A stretch of DNA of 64,000 nucleotides from NCBI GenBank assembly GCA_035135055.1, contig JAVFHQ010000029.1:1-64000 (forward strand), given 5' to 3'. Positions 44,577-54,585 of this stretch are shown in pieces. Numbering within the stretch: position 1 is the stretch's first letter; each line of letters opens with the position of its first letter. The DNA is from Oleoguttula mirabilis. Its lineage: Eukaryota; Ascomycota; Dothideomycetes; Mycosphaerellales; Teratosphaeriaceae. Below the pieces are notes generated by a model that worked only from the letters and a program-made list of their open reading frames with translations, had not been told where the DNA came from and ran no database searches. The position numbers were made by a program, and so were the translations under genes.

Positions 44577-45070
44577 TAGCCACTTCAGAGTGAAGGCTAC
44601 GATGCTACCGAGGGATGGGAGCGGTATCTCGACTGATCGAATCGTGGACGCCGGCGGAAGAGGTAACAAGCGAGGGGCAAGGGTGCGGCGGAGGATCTCC
44701 GTCGCGTTGGAGAGCTGGGCGTTGGTGAAGCTGAGTAGACAGAGGCTGGCGCGTATGCTGTGGTGCTGGACGTGATCGCCTCGGGAAGGCGACGAGAGCA
44801 CCGCCTCGAGCTGTAATTCTACCTTGGTTTTGCCAAAGCGTGAACACTCGGCAAACACCGGAAACTCACTTCACGCTGCGCCTCAATGCCAAGGATCGCT
44901 GCGAGTAATCCATTTTAGTCACGCCGCTGCTCTGAATAAGTTCGTGCTCTCGAAACTTCTGCCTTCAAACAACTCTGATCATACAACCACGACTTCGACA
45001 ACAAAACCTCCAAACACCCATGCAATACCAACAACACACCACCGAGAACATACCCACCACAGCTACGACG
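44577..45070. other. Intergenic
   Basis: 3' flank of the orphan gene and leader of the small gene at 45071. The last 100 nt are CA/AAC-rich and resemble the leader of the paralogue at 59367. An in-frame ATG at 45020 lies within it. Confidence 0.4.
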
Positions 45071-45214
45071 ATGGCAACGAACGCTACCGCCCAGGCGATC
45101 GCACAACAGGCGGTCAAGCTCACGGCCGCTGTTGACGGTCTAGTCGGCAACTACACTCGCCTCAACAGCACCTTCTTCCGTCTCCACGAGGCAGAGCCCT
45201 CATTCCATTGTTGA
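45071..45214 (+). CDS. Small NATxQAI-family protein, short copy (47 aa)
   Basis: MATNATAQAIAQQAV..GLVGNYTRLNSTFFRL. It aligns from its first residue with MAPNATSQAIADQPV..GLLANYTRLHGAFTRL at 59367, which fixes the start at 45071 rather than the in-frame ATG at 45020. The leader sequence before both ATGs is also similar (..CAGCTACRACRATGGCAMCGAACGC). This copy stops after RLHEAEPSFHC and lacks the repeat tail of the other. Function unknown; two NxT sites are present but no signal peptide is evident. Confidence 0.45.
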   Translation: MATNATAQAIAQQAVKLTAAVDGLVGNYTRLNSTFFRLHEAEPSFHC

Positions 45215-45544
45215 GTCTGGCGGTCATGCCACTATGGTCTAGGAATGCTCGCTCTGCTGACGGTGGCACTGTTTCGTCGTGCTATGTGTTGTCCGGATCG
45301 ATTTCATCGCCAACAACATCCGCTTCTGCATCCGCTCCACATGTCTGACTGTCTGCCTTTGTGACAAGCCTGTCATGTTAGCCTAAACCGATGAGTCAGT
45401 GAATGATGCTGTCGTAACTGCTAGCTAGCAGCCATTGATCGGTATCTGTGATGACGCAGTAGTACCGGAAGCTTTACCGAGCGTTCGCTTAGACTCCCAA
45501 GTCTCTCAGAGACACGTTGGTTCGACAATGCAAAGATTTGTACT
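45215..45544. other. Intergenic
   Basis: Nothing recognised. Confidence 0.4.
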
Positions 45545-45800
45545 TGTCCTGCCGTGTGTAAAGCTCACCCTGACCATGAGTGCTCGTACCGTGACTGCGA
45601 TGGTTCCTATAGAGTTGTCTGTGTGTCTGCGCCGTATCTACATCCCTCGGCCGAGGCCGCAGCGGTGCGGGAAGACCCGCTGGTCGACGCTCGGGTAAGA
45701 CAGCTCGACGCCGAGCGCAAACGACGCGCGAATCAACAAGACAACCCGGTATACCTCAAGATACTCCAACACCAGGCGTGGGGGACAAGAAGACGTGAGG
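45545..45800 (+). other. Cys-rich protein-coding-like segment, possible upstream exon
   Basis: An open stretch reads CTCPAVCKAHPDHECSYRDC, then DGSYRVVCVSAPYL, PLVDARVRQLDAERKRRANQ and NPVYLKILQHQAWGTRR. It is clearly protein-like, and part of it is matched by the relic at 43390-43530. It may be an upstream exon of the F-box gene at 45831 (other F-box genes here also put a Cys-rich motif before the F-box) or the end of a separate gene. It is in a different frame from 45831, and I could not find a convincing splice pair. Confidence 0.35.
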
Positions 45801-45830
45801 TTTCTGCTTGTGCGCGGCAGCATCGGCAAT

Positions 45831-46957
45831 ATGGAGGAGTTCCAAAAAGCCGGGCCGAGTCAACATCACTCGACCACTCAGGGACGGTCGCACCGAGTGC
45901 GCCACGACTGTCTTGCAGTCTTCGTTATCAATGAGCTGTTCACGGCCATTGCCACCAACCTCCCATGGCAAGGTGGGTTGCTAGCCTTGAGAAACGTTCG
46001 AGAAGCACGCTGACCGCTGTAGACATTCTTGCGCTGCAAGAGACTCGACAATCGTTCAGGAAAACCATCTCATCCTCCCCTCCTGTGCTACGGAAGCTAT
46101 TCTTATTGCCAAGACCGAAGACGAACCAGGCGAGTGATGCTGTGATCAGCACCGAGGACGACGACCAAGAGAAGGACGTTGAGGACGGTGACCTCGGCGG
46201 CGAGGATGGAAGCGAGGAAGAAAGCTACGTGGGAGGCCAGATTGGACGACGGAACACCGATCGAACTGGAGATATGTGTTGTTTTTACCAATGCTACCCA
46301 ACGACCGAGCTCGTCAACCCGCTCACGTTTAATCCGCCAATCCTGTACGCCGACCACCGGCTTTGCTGGTCTCAGCACTATTTGTGGAACACTGCGCTGT
46401 TCCGCAAACAGGTGCCATGGGAAGCCGAAGATATCTACGTCGAAGGTGTGAAGGGCAGAGCGTTCCTTGGCTTTCGCGTGTCGCCTTTGAGCATCCTGGA
46501 ACACCACAGCTGCTGGAATCAGTACATCACCGACCCACCCATCGAGCGTATCACAGTTGTCTGGGCAATCCACCTCAAGAGCGGAGTGCGGCATGCAGAG
46601 CAAGACATCAGTGTCACCGACGGCGTGAAGTTCGGCGACATTGCGAGAAGCATACAAGACTGCGCCAAGAGCGGCAACATCACCCTGCACCCGTGGCTCA
46701 GCCCGAGAGGTGAGCGCCCTAGGCCTAGAGATGGCTTCTCGATCCGGACGGAGAGGACAAGGTTCAGCGCGGAGAATGTGTTGGTCGATAGCAGCTACAT
46801 CAGGCTGGATGGCGCGGTGCTGCCGAAGGATGAGAAAGTGTGGAGGTTGATCGAATATGTCAACGGGAGTGAGTGGAGGCTGTGGGATGAGAGAAAGAAT
46901 GACAACCAGTCGGAAGGTTTGCGCTCCATTCGGGAGGCTTTGCGTCACTCATATTAA
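45831..46957 (+). CDS. F-box protein (358 aa, 2 exons)
   Basis: Exons 45831-45972 and 46023-46957; the 50-nt intron (GTGGGT..GCTGACCGCTGTAG) falls inside the F-box. The joined F-box reads VFVINELFTAIATNLPWQ, DILALQETRQSFRKTI and LRKLFLLPRP. Downstream are an acidic linker (STEDDDQEKDVEDGDLGGED) and the C-terminal region shared in outline with the other F-box proteins here (NPPILYADHRLCW, YITDPPIERITVVW, VKFGDIARSI). F-box proteins recruit targets to SCF ubiquitin ligases through Skp1; the target-binding C-terminus here is an unnamed fungal type. First ATG in frame used; an extra upstream exon is possible. Confidence 0.75.
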
Positions 46958-48323
46958 CGCAAGGCTGAGGTGTAATCTCCAATACTACGCCTGTTTGTGG
47001 GTACTCCAAGTAGTACTCAGACCGAGTTTCGAGGTGCATTGTAGCGTTACTAGGCGAACATGGAATGCGTGAAAGCTCGGAACTCGGTTGTTCCTTGCTT
47101 CGATTTCTGCATATTGTGGGCCAGAGACCATATCTCGGTCACCATTGTCATGCAGACCAGCCAAGCGTCATGGCCAGCTTGCGCATCGGAAAAAGAACTA
47201 GGATAGCAGCTTCTATGCAGGCCGACGTGCCTGAGGCCGACAGCACGATAAAATCTGCAGTCCACAGAACTCCAACGTATCAGAACTCCTCACAAGCATC
47301 CTACAGCAACTCGACAGCCGCAGCAACGTCCTCACCAAGGGCAACTCGTCTCACATCTTCGTGGCCTTCATGTAGCTTACCGATCTCAGGCGTATGTTCG
47401 AACTTCCGCCTACTCATCACCGACACCGCGGCCCTGCAATGGAAGCTCTTTCTACCAACGCGCAGAGCGAAAGCCTAGAGACTCAGCGACGAGAACAAGC
47501 AGAAGCTTGCGGCCGAGGCTGCTGCTAGGCATGAACATGACGATTTTTCGCCTGCTCACAGTTCGACCTCAATACCATGCTCTTCGCTGCGGACACGGAA
47601 AAGCTGATTGACAACGCGACGGGGCCGTCGGGACCGCTGAAGATGAACGTCATGGCCCATCTGCGTCTCAACCTGCGCGCGTTGCGTACAAGCTCCACCT
47701 GCTGGCACATACCTTATTTTCCCACCAGTCACTCGCCTACGTGTCTGGTGGTGCCTCATCGAAGACGACGGCCAGGAAATCTTGGATATCGATTCCGTGT
47801 ATCAACCGGCCGATCTCAGGCTCAGATATCTTTTCATTTGCTTCATCATTTGCGGCGGGAACGAGGCTACCTTCAACATTGAGCGCAGCCGTGTGGCTAT
47901 CGACGTTTTCGAGGTGGCGGCGCTGTTGTAGTGGCGAGCAGTCACAGCACGAGCACTACCGACGAGCTAAGGGATGAATGGAGAAGCGATACGAAAACTA
48001 CGAAGCATTGCGTGCAGCTTAGGAAGGATCCGTGAGGCCCATGAGGTGAGAGCTGGGCGCAAAGACAGGGTGCAAGAGAAAGGCTAGGAAGACTGTGACG
48101 AGTCGCAGCATTGGTCTCGATTGTTTTAGTAATGATCCATAGCCTGCTAGTACAGTCTTCCAATCCTAGTCTCCTAAAGTTATGCCACACCTTTCTGACC
48201 TCGCCGTGCGATGCAACTCGATGACCAGTGGCCGACAGCCCTGAGCCCTAAACGAAGCTTTGCTCGGCGATGATCACAACTTGCAACCTTCCACGCCTCC
48301 TTCCTCCCTGCCCAGCCCACCCT
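46958..48323. pseudogene. Degraded F-box-like sequence and 3' flank
   Basis: About 47260-47540 (plus) contains VSELLTSILQQLDSR and, in another register, ALQWKLFLPTRRAKA followed by an in-frame TAG. These match the F-box start (ELLEHIL..L) and the LQRKLFL element that follows it. About 47570-47930 is a second protein-like stretch (DIDSVYQPADLRLRYLFI, RSRVAIDVFEVAALL) in broken frames. No continuous gene can be assembled, so this is treated as one or two relics. Confidence 0.4.
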
Positions 48324-49244
48324 CTAGATCTCGTCACCGTACACGTACATCTCGCCGCTACCATCTCCGCCCGCGTATTGCCTCGCCGTGATGATCCCGT
48401 GCCGCTTGCCTGCGCCATCAGACGTGGGCAAAGGCCCTGCAGCATAGACCTTCTTCCGCTCCTTTGGCGTCGGTAAAGCACCACCCGCAATCGTCACCTC
48501 GACCTCGCTCAGATCGATAGCCCGGTCTGCAAAGTTCATCGTTTCAAGCTCGCCCAGCACATCACTCACCCGTACGCCTCCCTTGCACTTGATCGTCCCG
48601 ATCACCTTAATGCTGGAAGGTCTACCGGAGTCTGAGTCCTCGTAGCGACTCCAGATGAGCTTGATGCTCTCAGTTGGCGGTTGCGTGAGGTACATGTTCT
48701 TCGTGCTGCTGGTCTCTGGAATCCTGCCGATCTGCATCGTGCCGTGAGGGAAGTTGAAGGACAGACTTTCCAGGCCGCGTGCTCCTCGATCGAACAGGCT
48801 TCGGCTCATGGATTTGTGGCTGAAGAGGAGCGGGTTGTAGTAGTGGAGGCCGACGTAACGTCCGCGCGGGAGAGCAGTAGAGCCTGTCGCCGCTGCTGTA
48901 AGGGTCTTAGCCGCGTCGTTGACGATGTAGAGGGCAGTTTGCTTGGAGGTATCCGCCGCGAGGAAGAGCTTCCTTTGCAGCGTGGTGGAGTCGTCAAGGA
49001 GGTTTTTCTACCGACGGCACACGCTGGAGCAGGATGCCAGAAGTGTGGATGCAGGCGTCAGGCTCAGTATTGCCTCCAGGAGTTCCGTCGTTTGCATCAC
49101 CTCGTCCCGTGCCTTGATCTCAGGCGCGCCGGGACGCTCGAAGGCTGGAAGACCGTACTTGCAGCAGGCATGACCGCATCTTGCCTTGTTCTTGCACCTG
49201 TGCTTGCATGCTGCCGCAGGACGGGTAGCGGTGCTTGGTGTCAT
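48324..49244 (-). pseudogene. F-box protein gene with one in-frame TAG
   Basis: ATG at 49244 gives MTPSTATRPAAA, then the motif CKHRCKNKARCGHACC (residues 13-28), then the F-box TELLEAILSLTPASTLLASC and VCRR-stop-KNLLDDS, LQRKLFLA. The TAG (49010-49008) sits exactly where F-box proteins have a conserved Trp (VxRxWK), so TGG to TAG explains it. After it the frame runs uninterrupted to 48324 with NPLLF, KNMYLTQPPTESIKLIW, GGVRVSDVLGEL and GALPTPKERKKVYAAG, all parts of the family C-terminus. One base separates this from an intact 306-residue protein. Otherwise like the gene at 49953-50783. Confidence 0.7.
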
Positions 49245-49952
49245 GCTGCCTGTCCGATGCTTGCAGCCAAACCTCGCATCCGCCGATAGCGCCGATGTGT
49301 GTGTGCGTAGCAACCGCCTTCAAAGCTTAGAGGGTCGGTGTCGTAGGCGGGTGTCAAGTCGCAGTACGTCAGACTGTAGACGTAGTGATGTTATGTACGT
49401 CAGGGAGTGCTCGCTTGCTTGTGGCTCGAATGTAGGCATCTGATCTACCAACAAGAGAGGACAATATTCGACTGCAGGGCTGCTCAGTAAAGCTACATCG
49501 GAACAGAAAGCGGCTAAGAATAATGTACACGTGTTTCGCGCACGAGCTTCACTGTCGCCTCGAAGTAAACACAAACCAGGTGACGCGGGGTAAGCTTTCA
49601 AAGCAACATTCACATCGGAGAACGTAATTGACGATAGAGAAGCCCGCGAGTCACCTGTATCGAACAAAGGATCGAGTGCAGGTCCGGAAGGACAACGGCA
49701 AGGGTTCCAAAAGGTTCGGGTACCTCCTGAAGTAGAGACCAGGTCACCTGCTCGCAGTGGTAAAACCTAACCCCGTTATCGAAGATGGTAATGCCCACGC
49801 TCATCCCGTCATCCTTGTCACTTCAGCCCCAACCCGAGAGTGTTGCAGTACCATCCGCCTCACTGCCGCGCCTCGTCCATCGACCGCTCGTAGTCCGCTG
49901 CCATCTCCGTCTCCGCACTGTCTTGCACTCGGCGCATGGTAGCAAAGCACAT
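49245..49952. other. Intergenic
   Basis: Promoter of the F-box pseudogene at left and 3' flank of the next F-box gene. No gene seen. Confidence 0.4.
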
Positions 49953-50783
49953 TCAACCGGTAGATGCAAAGCCCTGCATCTGCTCGATTTCTAAGATTTT
50001 TTCGGGAGTTGGGAAGATCATGCGCTGCAACATGACTCCGCATGAGGGCATGTGTACTTCGTCGTACGGACCAGCCACCCTCATGTAGTCATCCACAAGA
50101 TCACCGAAAGTAACACCGCCCTCATTGGAGATTCTCGTGGTGAAACACTCGGTCTTGGCGACACGTTTAAAAGTGTAGTTGAGGAGAAGGCGCTTCGTGG
50201 GTGGCGCGGTAAGGAACATTTTGCGGTGTATCGCATCGCGAGGGACGATTGATAAACCTTTGTTGCCCTGCAGGAGGAAGTGAAGGCAGGTATGCGATCC
50301 CAATCCACGGTTTCTCCGGCGGTTCACCGGCGGTTCGAAGATAAGCGGGTTGTAGCGAGCTAAGAATCGCAGCTTAGACTCGAACTTGAAGTCGGCATTT
50401 GCGTAGGTGGCGCCGCGGGCGCGTGGTGCTTCGGTGACTTTCCAGGTCACGCCATCCACGTGCCAGGCGCGATGAGCATCCTGAAGGTCTGGTGCTAGGA
50501 ACAGTCTGCGCTGCAGCTTCGGGGAATGATCGATGGTGGCCTTCCACGTCTTAGACACCCGTTGAGCACGAAGCAAGTCCTTCGGGCTCTCCGGGAGCTG
50601 CAGCAGTATGTGCTCCAGTAGCTCGGCGGTCTCGTAGACCTGTCTGAAAGTCCTCGCAGCTCTAGCAGCCGACTCGCGGCAGCAGTCTCCATGTTTGCAC
50701 ACCGTCTTGTCGAGGCAGCGGTGTCCACATCCGAGTCGGCTGACGCGACCCTTGCCCTTTGCGATGACAGCGTTGCTCCGCAT
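49953..50783 (-). CDS. F-box protein with N-terminal Cys/His motif (276 aa)
   Basis: ATG at 50783 starts MRSNAVIAKGKGRVSRLG, followed by CGHRCLDKTVCKHGDCC (residues 19-35) and the F-box ETAELLEHILLQLPESP, DLLRAQRVSKTWKATID, SPKLQRRLFLAPD. The C-terminal region has YNPLIFEPP, RKMFLTAPPTKRLLLNY, GGVTFGDLVDDYMRV and MPSCGVMLQRMIFPTPEK. The frame is open upstream to 51170 with other ATGs, but the start chosen parallels the paralogues. No intron needed. Presumed SCF substrate adaptor; the Cys/His group may bind one zinc. Best preserved member of the motif-carrying subgroup. Confidence 0.75.
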   Translation of the reverse strand: MRSNAVIAKGKGRVSRLGCGHRCLDKTVCKHGDCCRESAARAARTFRQVYETAELLEHILLQLPESPKDLLRAQRVSKTWKATIDHSPKLQRRLFLAPDLQDAHRAWHVDGVTWKVTEAPRARGATYANADFKFESKLRFLARYNPLIFEPPVNRRRNRGLGSHTCLHFLLQGNKGLSIVPRDAIHRKMFLTAPPTKRLLLNYTFKRVAKTECFTTRISNEGGVTFGDLVDDYMRVAGPYDEVHMPSCGVMLQRMIFPTPEKILEIEQMQGFASTG

Positions 50784-51287
50784 GACGAGTGATGTACGAA
50801 GGTCAGTGAGGAAGTGTGAGGAAGTGTTAGCCAAGGGTGCGATGCAATCGTAGGCTGCTGGCCGCAAATGCTGGGACAGCGGACTGGGTTTCGGCGGAGA
50901 ATCCGAATTGCGATGCAGTGGTAAGTTTACTGTGAGCGGCTTTCTCCGCTGTGGAGCTCTTCTCTTCATTCGTGGAGGTGCCTGCAGCAAGCGGGACCTG
51001 TGCTTCCCGAATCGTAGCAGGATGTAGATCGAGCGACAATAGCGGAGTGAATTATACTTGCTTTGACTGCCCAGTCCTCCTGATTGGCAGGGCAGAATAC
51101 AGTCAACTCCGATCTCGAGAGCTTTACACACGCTGCAGGAGTACATCATGGCGATGGACGTAGACAACATGCTACCTTCTCTCTACGTACGGATCGCCTG
51201 TTGCTGGGCTCTGCGCTGGTCTAGAAGGCAGTTCCCTGCCCATAACATGTCAGAAAGTCCGTCGCTTGGCCCCAAACCCTGCCTTCT
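50784..51287. other. Intergenic / 5' region of F-box gene
   Basis: Holds the open upstream extension of the F-box gene (possible N-terminal extension, MKRRAPQRRKPL at 50969). Nothing independent seen. Confidence 0.4.
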
Positions 51288-52177
51288 TCATCTCTCCGCG
51301 CTCCCAAGCTCGGCCCTCGAAGAGTGCACAGCACCTTTGACCGTGAGCAAGCACCCGTGGCACTCCGTTACCGTGACTCCGTCAGTCGTGCTCCTGTCCA
51401 CCATTCGGACAAAGTCGTCGATTAGCTGCCCGTACGTGACACCTCTGTGGTTGAAAATACCTGGGACAATGAATTCGCCGACTCTCGAACTCCCTATGCA
51501 TGCCATATTCCGTGCACCCATTTCACTTCAACCGTCTTGCAAGCTGGAGCCGATTGTGCGATTAGCATGCGACGGCAGCTCGCTACATCGGAAGGAGTCC
51601 CAATGTATATGGGCGCGACCACATTCAGTCGTTCTGCGCTGATCCAGGTGCCGAATGCGTTTTTGTTGTCGGGTCGCTCAGTCGTGACGTGGACGAAAAT
51701 CAGAGGGTTGAAACAAGTCTCCGCTGAGGAGCTTGGGTCGGGCTCGAGGAAGAGCATCCGCCGGAGTTTTGGAGAGCCCCGGATGGCGGCCTGCCAGGCT
51801 TTGCTGGTGCGCTGGGCGAGCAGTAGGTCTCTCTCCGGCAGGAAGCTGAGAACGTGCTCGAAGAGCTCCGGGAGCACGAAGACCGTGGTCGAGGCGGCGA
51901 TCCCTCGAGCTGTTTTCTGGCAGCAGGAGTGTTTGCAGCCGGCCGTGTTTCTGCACGGGTGGCGACAACCGACCGTCTCGCTTGGCTTGACCTTGTCCTT
52001 GCGCTTCTTCGCTATGATGGCGTGGAGAGGGAGGTCTGTCGCTGAGACGTGCCGATTCTGAGTGTCGTTCGATGATGTAAAGCTTGCGTTAGATGTCGTT
52101 TGCAGGTTCGATAGCGCGGTACGTACCGGTGCGATGGTGCAGGTGCAGGTGCAGCAGTTTAACTGTGTTACGTGCAA
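51288..52177 (-). pseudogene. F-box gene, no start codon and one frameshift
   Basis: The frame 52177-51494 contains LHAIIAKKRKDKVKPSETVG, then CRHPCRNTAGCKHSCC, then the F-box VFVLPELFEHVLSFLPERDL, LLAQRTSKAWQAAI, PKLRRMLFLEPD and CFNPLIF. It stops after VEVKWVHGIWHA. The missing rest, GEFIVPGIFNHRGVTYGQLI and DDFVRMVD, follows in the next frame from about 51490, which implies a one-base shift. No ATG precedes the Cys/His motif in frame; HAIIAKKRK aligns with NAVIAKGKG of the paralogue, where M is just upstream. Two lesions make this a pseudogene. Confidence 0.65.
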
Positions 52178-52576
52178 GCATGTGTTGCTAGAACTATCAA
52201 GCGTGAAAGATCAACCGCGTCAGGTGCTCGTCTCTCAATCGCCAGTCACAGTCACAGCCACAGTTCGCACGCTAGCGAGTGGGAACAACCGTGCGTCAAA
52301 TCCTCAAGCTTCCGACCCAATAATGTGTCAACCACGCTCCGAAACCAAACACATACGGCACCACAGCTGCGGTTGAGCATCTCCAGCTTGCAGTACAACC
52401 GCCACGTACTGAACGAAGTGCACAACATCCGCAACTTCGCCTCGAAGCCGAGAGGAGCGCCTCAAGCCGACTTGTCCGGCGTCCAAAGCGTCATCATTGT
52501 CGAGATTCCTGGGTCTGACGGAATCGCACAAAAGAACGAACGCGTCCAAGGATATCATCTCAGACTCGTCAGTATC

Positions 52577-53689
52577 ATGGCTGGGACAAAGAGGTCAGCG
52601 GTGGAGGCACCCGATTCGACAAGAGCCGAGCCCAAGCGCGCTCGAGCGGACAAAGAGGAGGACGAACAAGATTCTGTTACCATTGCTACGCCATCATCGA
52701 CCTCGGCCAACAAAGTCTTCGCAATCGCCGAGCTTCTGGAGAACGTCCTCGTCCATCTGCCCGAGCGTTCCATCTTCCAGGTGCAGCGCGTTTCGCACGC
52801 CTTCAAATCCGGCACCGAAAGCACCAAGATCAAGCGCGCGCTGTTCCTCCTACCCGAGCCCTCTACCACGCCCAGATATCGTTGGACATTCGACTTCGAC
52901 CGCAAGACCATCACCGAGGATGCTGGAGAAGCACTCGGCGTGCGCCAGACACTCGCTCAGGATGCTGTAGAGCAATACCAGGCGCGACGAAGACGCGGTA
53001 TGCCCGAAGTCTTCTCAGCGATGCCCGTCAAACTCAACGACCTGCTGGTTGGAAGCCTTTTGAGCTCCTTTGGCGAGCAATGGGGCGGAAAGCCATACGC
53101 CCACAGCATCGTCGACCGCTCCCGCAGTGGGTTTACGACTATGTCGCTTGCCCTCCCGGCTTTCACTGGAGAAGCGCAGCAGCGAGCCTCGAATGCTTTA
53201 CGTTCGATGCTTATCAGTCGACCGCCAGCTACTCTGGCGACGATGAAGTGGCGTGTGCGTGGCCGCCCGACGCGAGATGCCGCGATGGTCACGCTGCAAA
53301 GCGATACGGGTATTACGTACGGGCAGATCCTCGACAGCTTGGTGCATGCTAGGCGGGAGATCAACATCCTGATGAAGATGGCTGTGGAAGTTAGTGTGGA
53401 GCAGAGCATTCTGTTCCTGCACGACGTTATCGTGCCGACGGACTCGGAGTGGGAGATGATGGGGCAGGGCAAAGCCTTCTTCGGTCGGGGTGACGAGTCT
53501 CCTACCCTCGTTACCGACTTGAATGAGGTTGGTGGTAGAGGAAGGACTGTGTGGACTGTCCAGCTGGAGGATCCGGCGGTGGAGAGGGAGAGGCAGTTGG
53601 CGGCTCAAGAACAACTTCGACGTGTACGCCGCGGCGCCGTGCCGGCGTGCAAGTCACGGTGTGCTCCTGGTACCTCGGAGTTGAGATGA
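52577..53689 (+). CDS. F-box protein (370 aa)
   Basis: ATG at 52577: MAGTKRSAVEAP followed by a basic EPKRARADKEED segment, a likely nuclear signal. The F-box is VFAIAELLENVLVHLPERS, IFQVQRVSHAFKSG, IKRALFLLPEP. It lacks the N-terminal Cys/His motif. The C-terminal region keeps the family pattern (LISRPPATLATMKWRV, TGITYGQILDSLVHA, VEQSILFLHDVIVPT). The frame is open far upstream (to 52172) but without ATG. The last 20 residues (RRVRRGAVPACKSRCAPG) are encoded over the first unit of a repeat that continues downstream in another frame, so the C-terminus may have been altered by a frameshift. Plus strand, divergent from the broken F-box gene on its left. Confidence 0.75.
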   Translation: MAGTKRSAVEAPDSTRAEPKRARADKEEDEQDSVTIATPSSTSANKVFAIAELLENVLVHLPERSIFQVQRVSHAFKSGTESTKIKRALFLLPEPSTTPRYRWTFDFDRKTITEDAGEALGVRQTLAQDAVEQYQARRRRGMPEVFSAMPVKLNDLLVGSLLSSFGEQWGGKPYAHSIVDRSRSGFTTMSLALPAFTGEAQQRASNALRSMLISRPPATLATMKWRVRGRPTRDAAMVTLQSDTGITYGQILDSLVHARREINILMKMAVEVSVEQSILFLHDVIVPTDSEWEMMGQGKAFFGRGDESPTLVTDLNEVGGRGRTVWTVQLEDPAVERERQLAAQEQLRRVRRGAVPACKSRCAPGTSELR

Positions 53690-53910
53690 TGTCTTCATGG
53701 CTGACACTTGCTGGGATGCGACGTCTTTCTCGCGGCTAGGCATCAGGTTTGCAAGATCAACCACGACGACTTCGACATGTACGGCAGCGGCGTGCCGGTG
53801 CGTCGGATGAACCACAGCAACTTCGACATGTACGATGATCGCGTGCTGGCGTACAAGTCATAGCATGAAGTATCGCCGCATGGACCGCAACCAACTTCGA
53901 CATGTACTAC
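53612..53910 (+). repeat. Degenerate repeats encoding NFDMY units
   Basis: The string CAACTTCGACATGTACG (or one or two mismatches) occurs at 53612, 53767, 53818 and 53892. In one frame the middle units read HDDFDMYGSGVPVRRMNHSN and NFDMYDDRVLAYKS. Around the first and last units about 110 nt are also similar (TGATGTCTTCATGGC..GTTTGCTGGGATG). These are probably remains of a tandem-repeat C-terminus of the F-box gene or a duplicated 3' end. Confidence 0.6.
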
Positions 53911-54585
53911 GGCGGCGGATCGGTGCGCAAGTCACGATACGCTCTTGGCCTCTCGCGGCTGTGATGATGTCTTCATGGCCGGCGTTTGCTGGGATGGGAC
54001 AAACCGGCTTTCTGGGCTCTACATAATGGGGGCTCGATGCCGCGTGTCGAAGCGAGCAGAAGGACTTGGGCATGTTCTGAGATCTCGTCGGAGCGAAGCG
54101 GTCAGTCAGATCAGTGCGATGACTTGGGTGTGACTTGGTGTTGCTGCGTTCCCAGCGTCGAGGGTATGTTGCAGCGAGCCGAGAACCCCATCTGCAGTTC
54201 TTTCTCGGCATCTTTGATCTCCTGCGGGGGGCCCAGGAGATTTCTTGCAGCGTTCGTTGTACTTGAGTAGCTGCCTGTTGTTTGATATGAAAGATAGCGT
54301 TGCATACATTGCGGTCCAACCTTGATGGCATGTACTTTCAGCTGTGCTATTAGTGTCCGCCCAGCTTATGCTCACCGGGATCACGTATCGGAACTGCTGG
54401 CGTCTGTTCTGATTCACTTCTCCAGGGTAGTTCACACACGTCCACGAGAAAGGTGTGGGCTTTCCACTCGCGTTCTCCGTAACCCCTCCGCGATCCGCTT
54501 GCCACCATTTTCACAACATCCTCTTCACAACCACCGCGAGCCCCTGGGTGCTAACCACCCCATCCTCTGCACTTGACACCCGATC
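53911..54585. other. Intergenic
   Basis: Promoter of the F-box gene at 54586. A minus-strand fragment (ARNLLGPPQEIKDAEKELQM, 54150-54230) looks protein-like but is too short to call. Confidence 0.35.

Noticed and set aside
27822..49010. Programmed stop read-through or stop-codon reassignment
   Set aside because: All three stop codons are involved, intact genes in the window end with the same codons, and the affected loci often carry frameshifts too.
54111..54305. Minus-strand fragment ARNLLGPPQEIKDAEKELQM
   Set aside because: Too short and isolated; could be a decayed exon, but nothing joins to it.
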